DNA of 64,000 nt from an uncultured Chloroflexota bacterium (GTDB lineage: Bacteria > Chloroflexota > Anaerolineae > Aggregatilineales > Phototrophicaceae). The notes below the pieces were generated by a model. It searched no databases. It saw only the letters and a list, made by a program, of their open reading frames with translations, and was not told where the DNA came from. How positions within the stretch are numbered: the first letter of the stretch is position 1; each line of letters starts with the position of its first letter. A program made the position numbers and the translations under genes. Below are positions 8,414 to 18,219 of this stretch, in pieces. Location of the stretch: contig CALJKV010000106.1 in the NCBI GenBank assembly GCA_937974245.1, forward strand, positions 1-64,000, written 5' to 3'.

Positions 8414-10105
8414 ATGAGTACCCGGCAAGAAGTGTTGGCAAAACTGCGTAGTAACCCCAATATCTCCGTGTTGATTGTAGGCGCGGGGATTAACGGGATT
8501 GGTGTTTTTCGAGAAATGGCGCTTAATGGCGTGGATGTTTTGTTGGTGGACCGAGGCGACTTTTGCGGCGGAGCCAGCGCCGGTTCGTCCCACATGGTAC
8601 ACGGCGGTCTGCGCTATCTCGAGAATGCCGAGTTTCGCCTGGTTCGAGAAGCGTTGACTGAACGTAACCGGCTGCTGATTAACGCACCGCACTATGTGAA
8701 GCCGCTCCCTACCACCATCCCGATTTTCAAGTGGTTTTCCGGCATCTTCAATGCGCCCCTCAAGTTCTTTGGGCTGCGGGATAAACCTGGTGAGCGAGGC
8801 GCGATTATTATCAAGCTCGGCCTGATGATGTATGACTTTTTCGCGCGTTCCTACCGGACTATGCCCACCCATACATTTCGTTTGAGTGCGCCGTCGCTCT
8901 TGCAGCGGCCCCAGCTAAACCGGGATGTCATCGCAACAGCCACATACTATGATGCCTGGATGCCGTACCCGGAGCGTATCTGCATGGAGTTGGTAACGGA
9001 TGCCGAAGCGCTGTCGCCGGAAGCCAGGGCGTTAAATTACGTCTCACTCCAGGGTGGGGAGGGGGATACGGTCACCCTGCGCGACGAGTTGACGGGCGAT
9101 ACTTACCAGGTTAAGCCCAAAATCGTCGTCAACGCGGCTGGTCCCTGGATTGACTTCGCTAATCATTCTCTGGGCAAGCAGACACACTTTATTGGAGGCA
9201 CAAAAGGCGCGCATCTGGTCATTGACCATCCGGAACTCCACGCCGCTACCCAGGGGCATGAGTTGTTCTTCGAGAACAAAGATGGGCGAATTTGCCTGTT
9301 TTTCCCACTCATGGATAAGGTGCTGGCCGGGACAACAGACATTCACATTGATGATCCCGACGCGGCTGCTGTCACCGATGAGGAAGTGGATTACATCTTA
9401 GGCATGATTAACCTAGTCTTCCCGACCATTAAGGTGGATCGTTCGCATGTGGTATTCTGGTTTACCGGCGTGCGCCCGTTGCCTGCCAGCGACGCCGCCA
9501 CCGCCGGACAGATCAGCCGTGACCATACTATTCGCATTACCGAACCTGATGATTCAGTTGCATTTCCAGTTTATTCGCTTGTCGGTGGCAAGTGGACGAG
9601 CTTCCGCGCTTTTGGCGAACAAACTGCGGATAAATTGCTGGCCCTGCTGGGCAAATCCCGCCGCGCTGGTACAGAAACCATGCCAATTGGCGGTGGCAAG
9701 GAATACCCCCACAGCGATGCCGGCAAAAAACAGTGGCTGGCCGTCACGCAGCAGCAAACCAATATTTCGGACGAGCGTATTGCGGTGTTGTTTGCTCGTT
9801 ATGGCACTCGTGCCGCCGAGATTGCAGCATTTTGCGCCGCTGGTGAAGATGAACCGCTGCATCACCAACCGGATTACACTCGCCGCGAAATACGGTTCTT
9901 AGTCGAATGCGAGAAAGTAGTTCACCTGGATGATCTCCTGCTGCGCCGGTCACTGCTGGCGATGCTGGGGCAGGTGACTTCTGATTTGCTGGCTGAACTT
10001 GCGCCCATTGTGGGCGAGTCGTTGGGATGGTCGGAGGCTGACACCAGGGAAGAGGCTAAACGCGCTGCCGAGATGCTGCGGACACGACACGGAGCTTCAC
10101 TGTAG
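8414..10105 (+). CDS. glpD: Aerobic glycerol-3-phosphate dehydrogenase (FAD)
   Basis: Oxidises glycerol 3-phosphate to dihydroxyacetone phosphate and passes electrons to the membrane quinone pool. The 563-residue protein has the FAD-binding GAGINGIGVFREMALNG at about residues 21-38, the GSSHMVHGGLRYLE motif near residue 58, NAAGPWID in the middle and VFWFTGVRPLP later. A C-terminal domain with DDLLLRRSLL matches the GlpD extension. Together with glpK six kilobases earlier in the same operon it completes glycerol catabolism. Confidence 0.93.
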   Translation: MSTRQEVLAKLRSNPNISVLIVGAGINGIGVFREMALNGVDVLLVDRGDFCGGASAGSSHMVHGGLRYLENAEFRLVREALTERNRLLINAPHYVKPLPTTIPIFKWFSGIFNAPLKFFGLRDKPGERGAIIIKLGLMMYDFFARSYRTMPTHTFRLSAPSLLQRPQLNRDVIATATYYDAWMPYPERICMELVTDAEALSPEARALNYVSLQGGEGDTVTLRDELTGDTYQVKPKIVVNAAGPWIDFANHSLGKQTHFIGGTKGAHLVIDHPELHAATQGHELFFENKDGRICLFFPLMDKVLAGTTDIHIDDPDAAAVTDEEVDYILGMINLVFPTIKVDRSHVVFWFTGVRPLPASDAATAGQISRDHTIRITEPDDSVAFPVYSLVGGKWTSFRAFGEQTADKLLALLGKSRRAGTETMPIGGGKEYPHSDAGKKQWLAVTQQQTNISDERIAVLFARYGTRAAEIAAFCAAGEDEPLHHQPDYTRREIRFLVECEKVVHLDDLLLRRSLLAMLGQVTSDLLAELAPIVGESLGWSEADTREEAKRAAEMLRTRHGASL

Positions 10106-10241
10106 GCGATAGTAGTAAGGGAGTGCAAAGGTTACAATCAGTAAACTTCGCCGTTTCTTAAGGCTTATTACCATTCGCTGACTCTTATAATTGTGTTGTC
10201 TAATCAATGATGTTTCCGTTTAAAAAGGTTGACACACAATT

Positions 10242-10766
10242 ATGTCTCAACTATTTAAGGTTGTATCCTTGGCGTTTCTGCTTGTACTGCTTACTTTTGT
10301 GCCCTGTGCGCTCTTTGCCAGCGGGAATGATGGCGCTGCGCCCACACTCATGATTCCTAGTATTCGCGTCTCCGCACCTATTATTGAGTTTCCGCTAGGG
10401 GATTCCAGTTGGGTGATTGACCCCTGGGAAAGTCAGATAGGTCATCTGGAAGGCACACCGGAATTGGGGCAAAGTGGCAATATTGTGCTGGCGGCTCATG
10501 CAAGAATGCCGGATTTGGGGAGCGGCGCGTTTGCGAATTTACGCCAATTGCACGAAGGGGCCACGATTATTGTATTTGATGGTCGAGTTGAACACATCTA
10601 TCATATTGATAGCATTCTTTACGTAGATTATACAGACCTCAGCGTGCTGTATCCAACGAATCACGACCAGTTAACACTGATTACCTGCGACACGGCCAGT
10701 GGTTACGATGCCACTCGCCAGGACTATAATCGCCGCATCGTCATTGTGGCGACACCCGCAAGCTGA
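10242..10766 (+). CDS. Sortase-family transpeptidase
   Basis: A 174-residue exported protein with one N-terminal hydrophobic segment (residues ~7-27) serving as signal or anchor. The sortase triad is visible: His86 in LAAHAR, Cys149 in TLITC, and Arg164/165 in NRRIVIVA. Small sortases of this build attach surface proteins to the envelope or build pili. The class is not clear; a compact class D/E-like enzyme fits. It stands alone: no LPxTG-type substrate gene is adjacent, so its substrates must lie elsewhere. A TATAAT box sits at 10186-10191 but I see no good -35. Confidence 0.85.
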   Translation: MSQLFKVVSLAFLLVLLTFVPCALFASGNDGAAPTLMIPSIRVSAPIIEFPLGDSSWVIDPWESQIGHLEGTPELGQSGNIVLAAHARMPDLGSGAFANLRQLHEGATIIVFDGRVEHIYHIDSILYVDYTDLSVLYPTNHDQLTLITCDTASGYDATRQDYNRRIVIVATPAS

Positions 10767-10781
10767 TAGGCGCACGAGTAA

Positions 10782-11513
10782 TTACGTGTGAGGCAGGGCA
10801 CTGGCTGCTGCTGCATCTACCAGCCACAGGAGATTACCGTTCGTTGGTTGGACGCTCTGAGCAGGTAGATCAAGCGGCTGCCTTGGTCCATACAGGACTT
10901 CGCGCAGCCGCTTTGCTTTTGGTGCGCCTGCGACCAGGAACATAACCTGTCGCGCCGCGTTGATTACCGGCAAAGTCAGGGTGATGCGCCACACATCCTT
11001 TTGCGGTACATGGTTAGCCACGACCCATTCCTGGGTTTCATCCAGCGCCGCAGTGTGCGGAAACAGCGAGGCAGTGTGACCATCGTCTCCCATCCCCAGC
11101 AAAACCAGGTCGAATTGCGGAATACCGGCCCCAAAAAACGACATCAATGTTTGAGCATAGTCCTTAGCCGCATCCTCTGGCGACAATTCACCGCATATCC
11201 GGTGAATGTTGGTCGGGGGGATAGCCACTTGATCGAGCAGCGACTCGCGCGCCGTTCGGTAGTTACTTTCAGCGTCGTCCGGGGGGACACAGCGCTCATC
11301 TCCCCAGAAAACATGCACATTTGCCCACTCAATTTCATCATGATAAGGACTGGTGGCGAGCAACTGATACAGCGCGCGTGGCGTTGATCCACCAGACAGC
11401 ACCAGACTGAAGCGCCCGCGCTTAATAATAGCCTGTTTCGCCAATTGGGCGACCATATCAGCTGCCGCTTGCATTAATTGCTCCCCGGCAGGCAGGATGC
11501 GTATCTCGCTCAT
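10782..11513 (-). CDS. pgl: 6-phosphogluconolactonase
   Basis: Hydrolyses 6-phosphogluconolactone, the second step of the oxidative pentose phosphate pathway. The 243-residue protein belongs to the short SOL/DevB type: LVLSGGSTPRALYQLL near residue 35, VHVFWGDERCVPPDDAESNY near residue 75, and LLGMGDDGHTASLFP near residue 150. The ATG at 11513 overlaps the stop of zwf (ATGA), indicating coupled translation of the two enzymes. The frame continues upstream inside zwf, but the family start is here. It is the last gene of the glucose-degrading operon. Confidence 0.93.
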   Translation of the reverse strand: MSEIRILPAGEQLMQAAADMVAQLAKQAIIKRGRFSLVLSGGSTPRALYQLLATSPYHDEIEWANVHVFWGDERCVPPDDAESNYRTARESLLDQVAIPPTNIHRICGELSPEDAAKDYAQTLMSFFGAGIPQFDLVLLGMGDDGHTASLFPHTAALDETQEWVVANHVPQKDVWRITLTLPVINAARQVMFLVAGAPKAKRLREVLYGPRQPLDLPAQSVQPTNGNLLWLVDAAAASALPHT

Positions 11514-12979
11514 TGCTGATCCTCGTGCATACAACCCTGCCCCCAATGATGACCGTCTTGTGCCAGCAGCGCATCGGCGGCTTCCGGTCCCCAACTCGCA
11601 CGGGGGTAAGCGGCAATCTGTGGCGCTTCGGGAGTTTCCCACCCCTTGAGAATTGGGTCAATAATCCCCCACAGAACCTCTATCTCGTCGCTGCGTGTAA
11701 ATAGCGAGGCGTCGCCCAGCAGGGCATCCAGTAGAAGTCTCTCATAGGCTTCCGGGATAGCGACTTTCCCAAACGAATCGCGATAGTGAAATTCCATATC
11801 AACTGAGCGCGTGGCGGAATTTGAATCGGGCAGTTTGGCCTCGAAGGATAAATGCATACCTTCATCAGGCTGTACACATATCGAAAGGGTATTGGGAGCG
11901 AAGGCCTTACCATCTTCCGGCAGATTGAACATCAGGTGTGGTGGACGTCGGAAGCGGATGCGAATCTGGCTCGTCTTGGCGGTCAGCGCCTTGCCAGAAC
12001 GCATATAAAACGGGATTCCTTGCCAGCGCCAATTATCAATGTACAACCGGAGCGCGGCATAAGTAGGTGTCTGTGAATTGGGTGCGACTTCCTCAGCCTG
12101 ATGATAGCCTTCGTATTGCCCCCGTACTGTACCCTGAATATCTACCGGCCGAACCGCACTGAGAACCTTTACCTTTTCATTGCGGAGTGCGGTGGCGTTG
12201 AAAGAGGCAGGCGGCTCCATTGTCACCAGCGCCAGCAGTTGTAGCAGGTGATTCTGGAACATATCACGCAGTACACCAGCTTTGTCATAGTAGCCGGCAC
12301 GATGGCCCACATCTACCGTTTCTGCAACAGTTATTTGGACGTCTTCCACATAGTTCCGGTTCCAAATCGGCTCAAAGATTGTGTTGGCGAAACGGAAAAA
12401 CAGGATGTTTTGAGCTGTTTCTTTGCCCAGATAATGGTCAATTCGATAAACCTGAGTTTCATCGAAGACATTGTGAACAATTCCGTTGAGTGCTTTAGCC
12501 GAAGCCAGATCAATCCCAAAGGGCTTTTCAATGATGATTCGACGCCAACCCCCATCTTCTTCCGCCATGTGGCTTGTACCCAGATTTTGCACAATTGTTG
12601 GATACAGGAATGGCGCGACAGACAGGTAATAGAGCCGATTTGCGTGAGTATCTTCTCGTTCAGCCAGGAATTTCTGCAAGAAGGTCATGTCGTCTGGCTT
12701 GGTGGCGTCACCAGCGTGATACCACAAGTGTGGAGCGAATGAGTCCCATTTCGCCCTGTCAAAGGTGTCACCGGAAAAAGCTTGTGCCCCCGTGCGCATG
12801 TGAGCGCGAAACTCCTCATGGCTCATCGGGCTACGGGCGTTGCCAATGATGTTGAACCTCTGTGGCATCCTGTTTTTCTGAAACAGGTTGTACAGAGCGG
12901 GTACCAATTTGCGGTGGGTGAGATCACCGGATGCGCCGAATATCACGATGCTTGTTGGTGAATTGCTCTCTGGTTGCAT
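11510..12979 (-). CDS. zwf: Glucose-6-phosphate 1-dehydrogenase
   Basis: Oxidises glucose 6-phosphate to 6-phosphogluconolactone with NAD(P)+. The 489-residue protein begins with the nucleotide-binding FGASGDLTHRKLVPALYNL and contains the active-site signature RIDHYLGKETAQN with its conserved His and Lys. Length and motif order are normal. It lies 5 bases after gnd and overlaps pgl, so three pentose phosphate enzymes are made from one stretch of message. Confidence 0.95.
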   Translation of the reverse strand: MQPESNSPTSIVIFGASGDLTHRKLVPALYNLFQKNRMPQRFNIIGNARSPMSHEEFRAHMRTGAQAFSGDTFDRAKWDSFAPHLWYHAGDATKPDDMTFLQKFLAEREDTHANRLYYLSVAPFLYPTIVQNLGTSHMAEEDGGWRRIIIEKPFGIDLASAKALNGIVHNVFDETQVYRIDHYLGKETAQNILFFRFANTIFEPIWNRNYVEDVQITVAETVDVGHRAGYYDKAGVLRDMFQNHLLQLLALVTMEPPASFNATALRNEKVKVLSAVRPVDIQGTVRGQYEGYHQAEEVAPNSQTPTYAALRLYIDNWRWQGIPFYMRSGKALTAKTSQIRIRFRRPPHLMFNLPEDGKAFAPNTLSICVQPDEGMHLSFEAKLPDSNSATRSVDMEFHYRDSFGKVAIPEAYERLLLDALLGDASLFTRSDEIEVLWGIIDPILKGWETPEAPQIAAYPRASWGPEAADALLAQDGHHWGQGCMHEDQQ

Positions 12980-12984
12980 ACGCT

Positions 12985-13890
12985 TTACTCCCGTTTGACA
13001 GCATGCCCGCCGAATTGATTGCGCATGGCTGCCAGCAGCTTGGCGGCATAACTTTCATCCTGGCGGCTGGTGAAGCGAGCCATCAGCGAAAGCGTAATCA
13101 CCGGGGCCGGTACACTCTGGTCAATCGCTTCCTGTACTGTCCATCGGCCTTCCCCCGAATCCGCTACCCATCCCTTAATATCGCCGAGTTCCTGGTCTTC
13201 TTCCAGCGCGTTGGCCGTTAGGTCAAGCAGCCAGGAACGTACCACGCTCCCAAAGCGCCAGATTTCCGCAATCTGATGCAGATCAAGGTCAAACTCCTGC
13301 TTGGCGCGGAGAATTTCAAACCCCTCAGCGTAGGCTTGCATCAGTCCATACTCAATACCATTGTGGATCATTTTGGTGAAGTGCCCCGCACCCACAGGCC
13401 CCACATGCCCCCAGCCTTGATCTGGCGCAGGTGCCAGCGTTTCCAGAATGGGGCGAATGAGTGCGATGGCTTCCGCGCTGCCGCCTACCATCAGGCTGTA
13501 TCCTTCCTTGAGTCCCCATACACCGCCGCTGGTTCCTGCATCCACAAAGTGAAGGCCTTTTTCCGCCAGCATCGCCCCTCGACGTACCGAGTCTTTGTAG
13601 TTGCTGTTCCCGCCATCAATCACAAGGTCGCCGGTTGACAACATGCTCATCAGGCTGGTGATTGTCTCTTCGGTTGGTTTACCAGAAGGTACCATAACCC
13701 AGATAGCGCGGGGTGCAACCATCTGTTGAACCATATCCGCGACACTTTGGGCACCAGACGCGCCATCTCTTGTGGCGGCGGCAATTGCATCAGGGTTCAG
13801 ATCGGTGACGATGACATGATGCCCGCCAGCCAACAAACGCTTCGTCATGTTGGCCCCCATTTTGCCCAGACCTATCATCCCTAACTGCAT
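12985..13890 (-). CDS. gnd: 6-phosphogluconate dehydrogenase, decarboxylating (short GndA/YqeC type)
   Basis: Converts 6-phosphogluconate to ribulose 5-phosphate and CO2. The 301-residue length is that of the short bacterial form, not the 470-residue classic one. MIGLGKMGANMTKRLL is the NAD(P) fold, GDLVIDGGNSNYKDS and DAGTSGGVWGLKEGYSLMVGG bind substrate, and GHFTKMIHNGIEYGLMQAY carries the catalytic Lys and His. Short forms are often NAD-dependent, which is a family trend only. It lies between rpiA and zwf in the same direction. Confidence 0.93.
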   Translation of the reverse strand: MQLGMIGLGKMGANMTKRLLAGGHHVIVTDLNPDAIAAATRDGASGAQSVADMVQQMVAPRAIWVMVPSGKPTEETITSLMSMLSTGDLVIDGGNSNYKDSVRRGAMLAEKGLHFVDAGTSGGVWGLKEGYSLMVGGSAEAIALIRPILETLAPAPDQGWGHVGPVGAGHFTKMIHNGIEYGLMQAYAEGFEILRAKQEFDLDLHQIAEIWRFGSVVRSWLLDLTANALEEDQELGDIKGWVADSGEGRWTVQEAIDQSVPAPVITLSLMARFTSRQDESYAAKLLAAMRNQFGGHAVKRE

Positions 13891-13943
13891 GTTGTCTTGT
13901 CCTTTCGATTAGTCCAGTCTCAAATTTGTCGCAGGAAAATTGC

Positions 13944-14636
13944 TCAAGTATCCCGCCGTAAGTGCCGGATGCCGTCAATCCCCGCGACAATCACCTCGGT
14001 TGCCATGCCGATAAACAGCCCATGCTCAACAATTCCTGTACGCTGCTTAATCTGCCGTGCCAATTCCACCAGTTGCGTGATTGGCCCGAAGCTGCAATCC
14101 AGAATGATATTACCCTGGTCGGTGCGGAAGGTTTGTCCGCTTTTGTCCAGCCGCAGTGTAACCACCGCCCCGAGTGATTCCAGGTATCGCTGCTGTGACC
14201 CGTAACCAAAAGGGACAACTTCAACCGGGACGGCCCAAACTGTCCCCAGTGTAGGCGAGAGTTTGCTTTCATCCACGATAATGATCTCGCGCCTACTTGC
14301 TTGTGCCACAATCTTCTCACGGGTGAGTGCTCCTCCGCCGCCTTTAATTACATTCAATGCGGGGTCAACTTCGTCCGCGCCATCTATTGTCAGATCAATG
14401 ACCGGGTGCACCTCCAACGTTGTCAGCGGGATATGGTATTCGTGGGCCACTGCTTCGGTGGTGGTGGAACATGGGATACCGACAATATCAGCGAGTTCCC
14501 CAGCCCGCAGGAGTTCCCCGATGTGCCGGACCGCCAACCGTGCTGTGCTGCCCGACCCAAGCCCAATAACCATACCCGACTTGACAAAAGTGACCGCGTG
14601 TTCTGCGGACTGCTGTTTGAATGTATCAGGATTCAT
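13944..14636 (-). CDS. rpiA: Ribose-5-phosphate isomerase A
   Basis: Interconverts ribulose 5-phosphate and ribose 5-phosphate. The 230-residue protein has the expected VIGLGSGSTARLAVRHIG, DLTIDGADEVDPALNVIKGGGGALTREK split over residues ~80-107, and VDESKLSPTLG. The ATG at 14636 overlaps the end of ppgK by 11 bases; an upstream in-frame ATG inside ppgK is not supported by family alignment. It supplies the product of the gnd reaction to nucleotide and histidine synthesis. Confidence 0.94.
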   Translation of the reverse strand: MNPDTFKQQSAEHAVTFVKSGMVIGLGSGSTARLAVRHIGELLRAGELADIVGIPCSTTTEAVAHEYHIPLTTLEVHPVIDLTIDGADEVDPALNVIKGGGGALTREKIVAQASRREIIIVDESKLSPTLGTVWAVPVEVVPFGYGSQQRYLESLGAVVTLRLDKSGQTFRTDQGNIILDCSFGPITQLVELARQIKQRTGIVEHGLFIGMATEVIVAGIDGIRHLRRDT

Positions 14637-15387
14637 GAGTGTTGACCGTCCAGGATGCCGCCAGTGCTGCGCCGACAATGCCGGCATCGTTTAATAGTTC
14701 AGCAGGTATCACGGGTGCTTGTGTGTTCAGCAGGGGGAGGAAACGCTCATGCTTTTTGCTGATACCGCCGCCGATAATGAACAAATCCGGGGAAAACAGG
14801 AATTCAATCCTTTGCAGCACTTCATCAAGGCGGACAGCCCATTTCTTCCAGCTCAGTTCTTTGTCTTGTCGTATCTTATCACTGGCGCGGTGTTCCGCAT
14901 CTTTTCCCCTGATTTCCAGGTGGCCGAGTTCAGCATTGGGCAGGAGCTGCCCGTTGACAAAAATCGCACTGCCGATACCCGTGCCGAGCGTAAGGATGAT
15001 GACAACCCCGGAATGCCCTTTCCCTGCACCAAATGTCATTTCCGCTATGCCGGCGGCGTCCGCATCATTCATGATTAACATCGGGCAGCCTGGACAACCG
15101 GTATGCCGTTGAAACAGCATCTCAGCATCTGTACCAATCCAGGCCGGGTCAACATTCGCGGCGCTGTAAGCCACACCTTTTTTAATGATTGCCGGGAACG
15201 TAACACCTACCGGCCCATGCCAATTGAAATGTCTGACGATTTCCGATAGTGTCACCGCGACGGCTTCTGGTACAGAGGGCTGCGGGGTGGGTATACGGTA
15301 GCGTTCATCTATGAACTCCCCGGTCTCGGTATTTACCACCGTCCCTTTAATCCCAGAGCCGCCAATGTCTATTCCTAATACATGCAT
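14626..15387 (-). CDS. ppgK: Polyphosphate glucokinase
   Basis: A 253-residue ROK-family kinase phosphorylating glucose with inorganic polyphosphate (and often ATP). GIDIGGSGIKG is the N-terminal phosphate-binding loop, NDADAAGIAEMTFGAG contains the catalytic Asp, LTLGTGIGSAIFVNG the second phosphate loop, and ELGHLEIRG replaces the zinc-binding segment of ordinary ROK proteins, as in PpgK. It follows the GH63 glucosidase by 49 bases and feeds glucose 6-phosphate to zwf further along the operon. Use of polyphosphate is from family knowledge. Confidence 0.9.
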   Translation of the reverse strand: MHVLGIDIGGSGIKGTVVNTETGEFIDERYRIPTPQPSVPEAVAVTLSEIVRHFNWHGPVGVTFPAIIKKGVAYSAANVDPAWIGTDAEMLFQRHTGCPGCPMLIMNDADAAGIAEMTFGAGKGHSGVVIILTLGTGIGSAIFVNGQLLPNAELGHLEIRGKDAEHRASDKIRQDKELSWKKWAVRLDEVLQRIEFLFSPDLFIIGGGISKKHERFLPLLNTQAPVIPAELLNDAGIVGAALAASWTVNTHES

Positions 15388-15436
15388 AATCTGCGCTATC
15401 CTCTAGCTCAAGTAGTTTGAAAACGTTACTTCAACT

Positions 15437-18097
15437 TTACCGCGCTTCAGCGTTTTCTGCCGCATGATATTGAATTAAACGGGCGACTAAAGCTGTCCAC
15501 CCGGTCTGATGACTCGCGCCAAGTCCCGCGCCTGTATCCCCATGAAAATACTCATGAAACGGGATGTAATCACGCCATTCCGATTGATGGTTGAAGTACG
15601 GCCTATTACCGAATACAGCGCGTTTCCCATCTTGTCGCAGAAAGATCGTATTGAGCCGCTGCGCCAATCGAGTCGCTGCCTGGTCCAACGTGACAAATTG
15701 ACTGGAGCCTGTGGGGATTTCCACCTTGAGTACATCACCATAATAATGATGATATTTCTGTAAGGATTCCACCATGAGATAGTTTAAAGGAAACCAGATT
15801 GGCCCGCGCCAGTTTGAATTCCCGCCAAATAATCCGGTAGTGGCCTCGGCGGGTTCATAGTCCAGCCGATAGGTCTGGTCGTTGATGCGCCATTCATAAG
15901 GATGGGCAGCGTGATATTTCGACACTGACCGCAGCCCGTAATCGGAAAGGAACTCTTCAGGATCGAGCATTCGTCGCAGAATGCGTTCCAATTGTGCCCG
16001 ATTCAGAATTGAAAGTAACCGCCGTCCGCCTTCGCCCGGCTCCGTCAGCGATGGGATATGTTCGACCAGATGAGGCCGATAACGCATAAACCATTCCATA
16101 CGTTGTCGGAAGTGGGGCAGTTTTTCCAGTAAATCCGGTTCAAGGGTTTCTACCGCAAACAGGGGAATCAGCCCGACAATGGATCGTGTCTTGATGGGCA
16201 TGTAGTTGCCTTCTTTTTGCCGCAGCACATCGTAAAACAGGCCGTCCTGCTCATCCCATAAACTATAGTGGTCACCGCCCAGATTGTGCATGGCATTAGC
16301 AATATAGATGAAATGCTCGAAGAATTTGGTCGCTACATCCTCGTAGGCCGGATGCTCGCGGGCCAGTTCCAGGGCGATTGCCAGCATATTCAGGCTGTAC
16401 ATTCCCATCCAGGCTGTGCCATCGGCCTGCTGCATGAAGCCACCAGTAGGCAAGGCGGCACTCCGGTTAAAAACACTGATATTATCCAAACCCAGGAAGC
16501 CACCCTGGAAGATGTTATTGCCTTCAGGGTCAACTCGGTTCACCCACCAGGTAAAATTGAGCAGCAGCTTCTGAAAAACTCGCTCCAGAAAAATAGTATC
16601 AGCCTTGCCAGTGATATTGCGTGTGATCTTGTAGACGCGCCAGGCTGCCCAGGCGTGAACAGGCGGATTGACATCGCTGAAATTCCATTCATACGCGGGT
16701 ATCTGGCCGTTGGGGTGCATATACCACTCACGCAGGAGCAGGATAAGCTGGCGTTTTGCCCACTCCGGGTCAACCATTGCTATCGGCAGACTTTGGAAGG
16801 CCGTATCCCAGGCGGCGTACCAGGGATATTCCCATTTATCCGGCATCGAAAGGACATCCAGATTATAGAGATGTCCCCAATCGTGATTGCGCCCGTCTTG
16901 ATGCTGGGGTGGGGTTGGTGTCCCCACTGGGTCGCCCTTCAACCACAATTCAACACTGTAATGATAAAACTGTTTATTCCACAACAACCCGGCCAATGCC
17001 TGGCGTTGAATAAGTTTTTCATCGGGACTCAGGTGTGCTGGGTGGATAGTGGCATAAAACGCATCGGCTTCCTGGATGCGCTGGGTGAAAATGGCCTCTA
17101 ATTGGTCAAAGGGCTTATGCTGTTGTTTATTGCTGAAGCGTGTTTGAACGACAAATGCCTCGCCCGGTGCGACCAACTTCTGAAAATGCGCGGCTGCTTT
17201 GCTGCCTATTTGCGCTGGATTCACGCCGGCACGTTGCCCATTGACGACTGTCTCATGGATGCCATCTTTAACATAGGGTGTTATGTTATCTTGATCATAA
17301 AGGCGTTTGCGATTGGTGTCATTCTCAGTGAATAGGAGTTCCGGAGTTTGCTCTTCAGCCTGCACATACCACCACCGCTGCCCCAAGTGACGGTGCTGTG
17401 TTTCTGCTTCCCCTGGGCCAGCAGCTTGGATGACCGAGCGTTCACTATTATAGCCCCATGACCACACATTGCGGTACCACAGGTGTGGCAGGATATGGAT
17501 GGGTGCTGTTTCCGGCCCGCGGTTGATCGCCGTTACACGACAAAGCAGATCATCTTCGCCCGCCTTGGCATATTCTATGAAGATATCAAAGTAGCGGTTT
17601 TCCTGAAAGGCGTCTGGAATTACATCCAGCAGTTCTAATTCCGGGTCAGCACGCCCGCGTTGCTGAGTGATTTCGACAATCTCCCGGTACGGAAATGCTA
17701 CCTGAGGATACTTGTAAAGCATTTTCATGTAGGAATGTGAGGGAGTGTTATCCAGGTAGAAGTAATATTCTTTTACATCTTCCCCGTGATTGCCTTCATC
17801 GCCGCTCAGTCCAAATAGTCGTTCTTTGAGAATTGAATCACGCTCATTCCAGAGTGCGACAGCCATACAGATATTCTGGAAACGGTTGCAAACACCTGCC
17901 AATCCATCTTCATTCCAGCGATAAGCGCGGCTACGTGCATGGTCATGTGGGAACGCTTGCCAGGCATCGCCATCCGAGCTGTAGTCTTCTCGTACAGTTC
18001 CCCACGCCCGTTCACTAACGTACGGGCCCCAGTTTTTCCAGTCAGCAGTGCGGTTTTGCGAGTCGGCCAGTCGTTGATGCTCGGCGGTTACTGTCAT
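15437..18097 (-). CDS. GH63/MGH1-like glucosidase
   Basis: An 886-residue protein without signal peptide, made of an N-terminal beta-sandwich-like region and a C-terminal (alpha/alpha)6 barrel of the GH63 type. Recognisable stretches are WGTVREDYS near residue 32, YEWNFSDVNPPVHAWA in the barrel, FRQRMEWFMRYRPHL, and NSNWRGPIWFPLNYLM. Known relatives hydrolyse glucosides such as mannosylglycerate, glucosylglycerate or alpha-linked oligosaccharides; the substrate here is unknown. As first gene of the operon with ppgK, rpiA, gnd, zwf and pgl, it probably releases cytoplasmic glucose that is burned through the pentose phosphate pathway. Confidence 0.85.
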   Translation of the reverse strand: MTVTAEHQRLADSQNRTADWKNWGPYVSERAWGTVREDYSSDGDAWQAFPHDHARSRAYRWNEDGLAGVCNRFQNICMAVALWNERDSILKERLFGLSGDEGNHGEDVKEYYFYLDNTPSHSYMKMLYKYPQVAFPYREIVEITQQRGRADPELELLDVIPDAFQENRYFDIFIEYAKAGEDDLLCRVTAINRGPETAPIHILPHLWYRNVWSWGYNSERSVIQAAGPGEAETQHRHLGQRWWYVQAEEQTPELLFTENDTNRKRLYDQDNITPYVKDGIHETVVNGQRAGVNPAQIGSKAAAHFQKLVAPGEAFVVQTRFSNKQQHKPFDQLEAIFTQRIQEADAFYATIHPAHLSPDEKLIQRQALAGLLWNKQFYHYSVELWLKGDPVGTPTPPQHQDGRNHDWGHLYNLDVLSMPDKWEYPWYAAWDTAFQSLPIAMVDPEWAKRQLILLLREWYMHPNGQIPAYEWNFSDVNPPVHAWAAWRVYKITRNITGKADTIFLERVFQKLLLNFTWWVNRVDPEGNNIFQGGFLGLDNISVFNRSAALPTGGFMQQADGTAWMGMYSLNMLAIALELAREHPAYEDVATKFFEHFIYIANAMHNLGGDHYSLWDEQDGLFYDVLRQKEGNYMPIKTRSIVGLIPLFAVETLEPDLLEKLPHFRQRMEWFMRYRPHLVEHIPSLTEPGEGGRRLLSILNRAQLERILRRMLDPEEFLSDYGLRSVSKYHAAHPYEWRINDQTYRLDYEPAEATTGLFGGNSNWRGPIWFPLNYLMVESLQKYHHYYGDVLKVEIPTGSSQFVTLDQAATRLAQRLNTIFLRQDGKRAVFGNRPYFNHQSEWRDYIPFHEYFHGDTGAGLGASHQTGWTALVARLIQYHAAENAEAR

Positions 18098-18219
18098 TTT
18101 TCGTTAGCTCGACACTACTCCAACAAACTATAGACTACTCTCATAAGCTGAGTCTACCATGAGTAACTGTGGGTACGGCCTATCTGGAGTAGAACGATAA
18201 CCTTACCCCGTCGTTTCGC

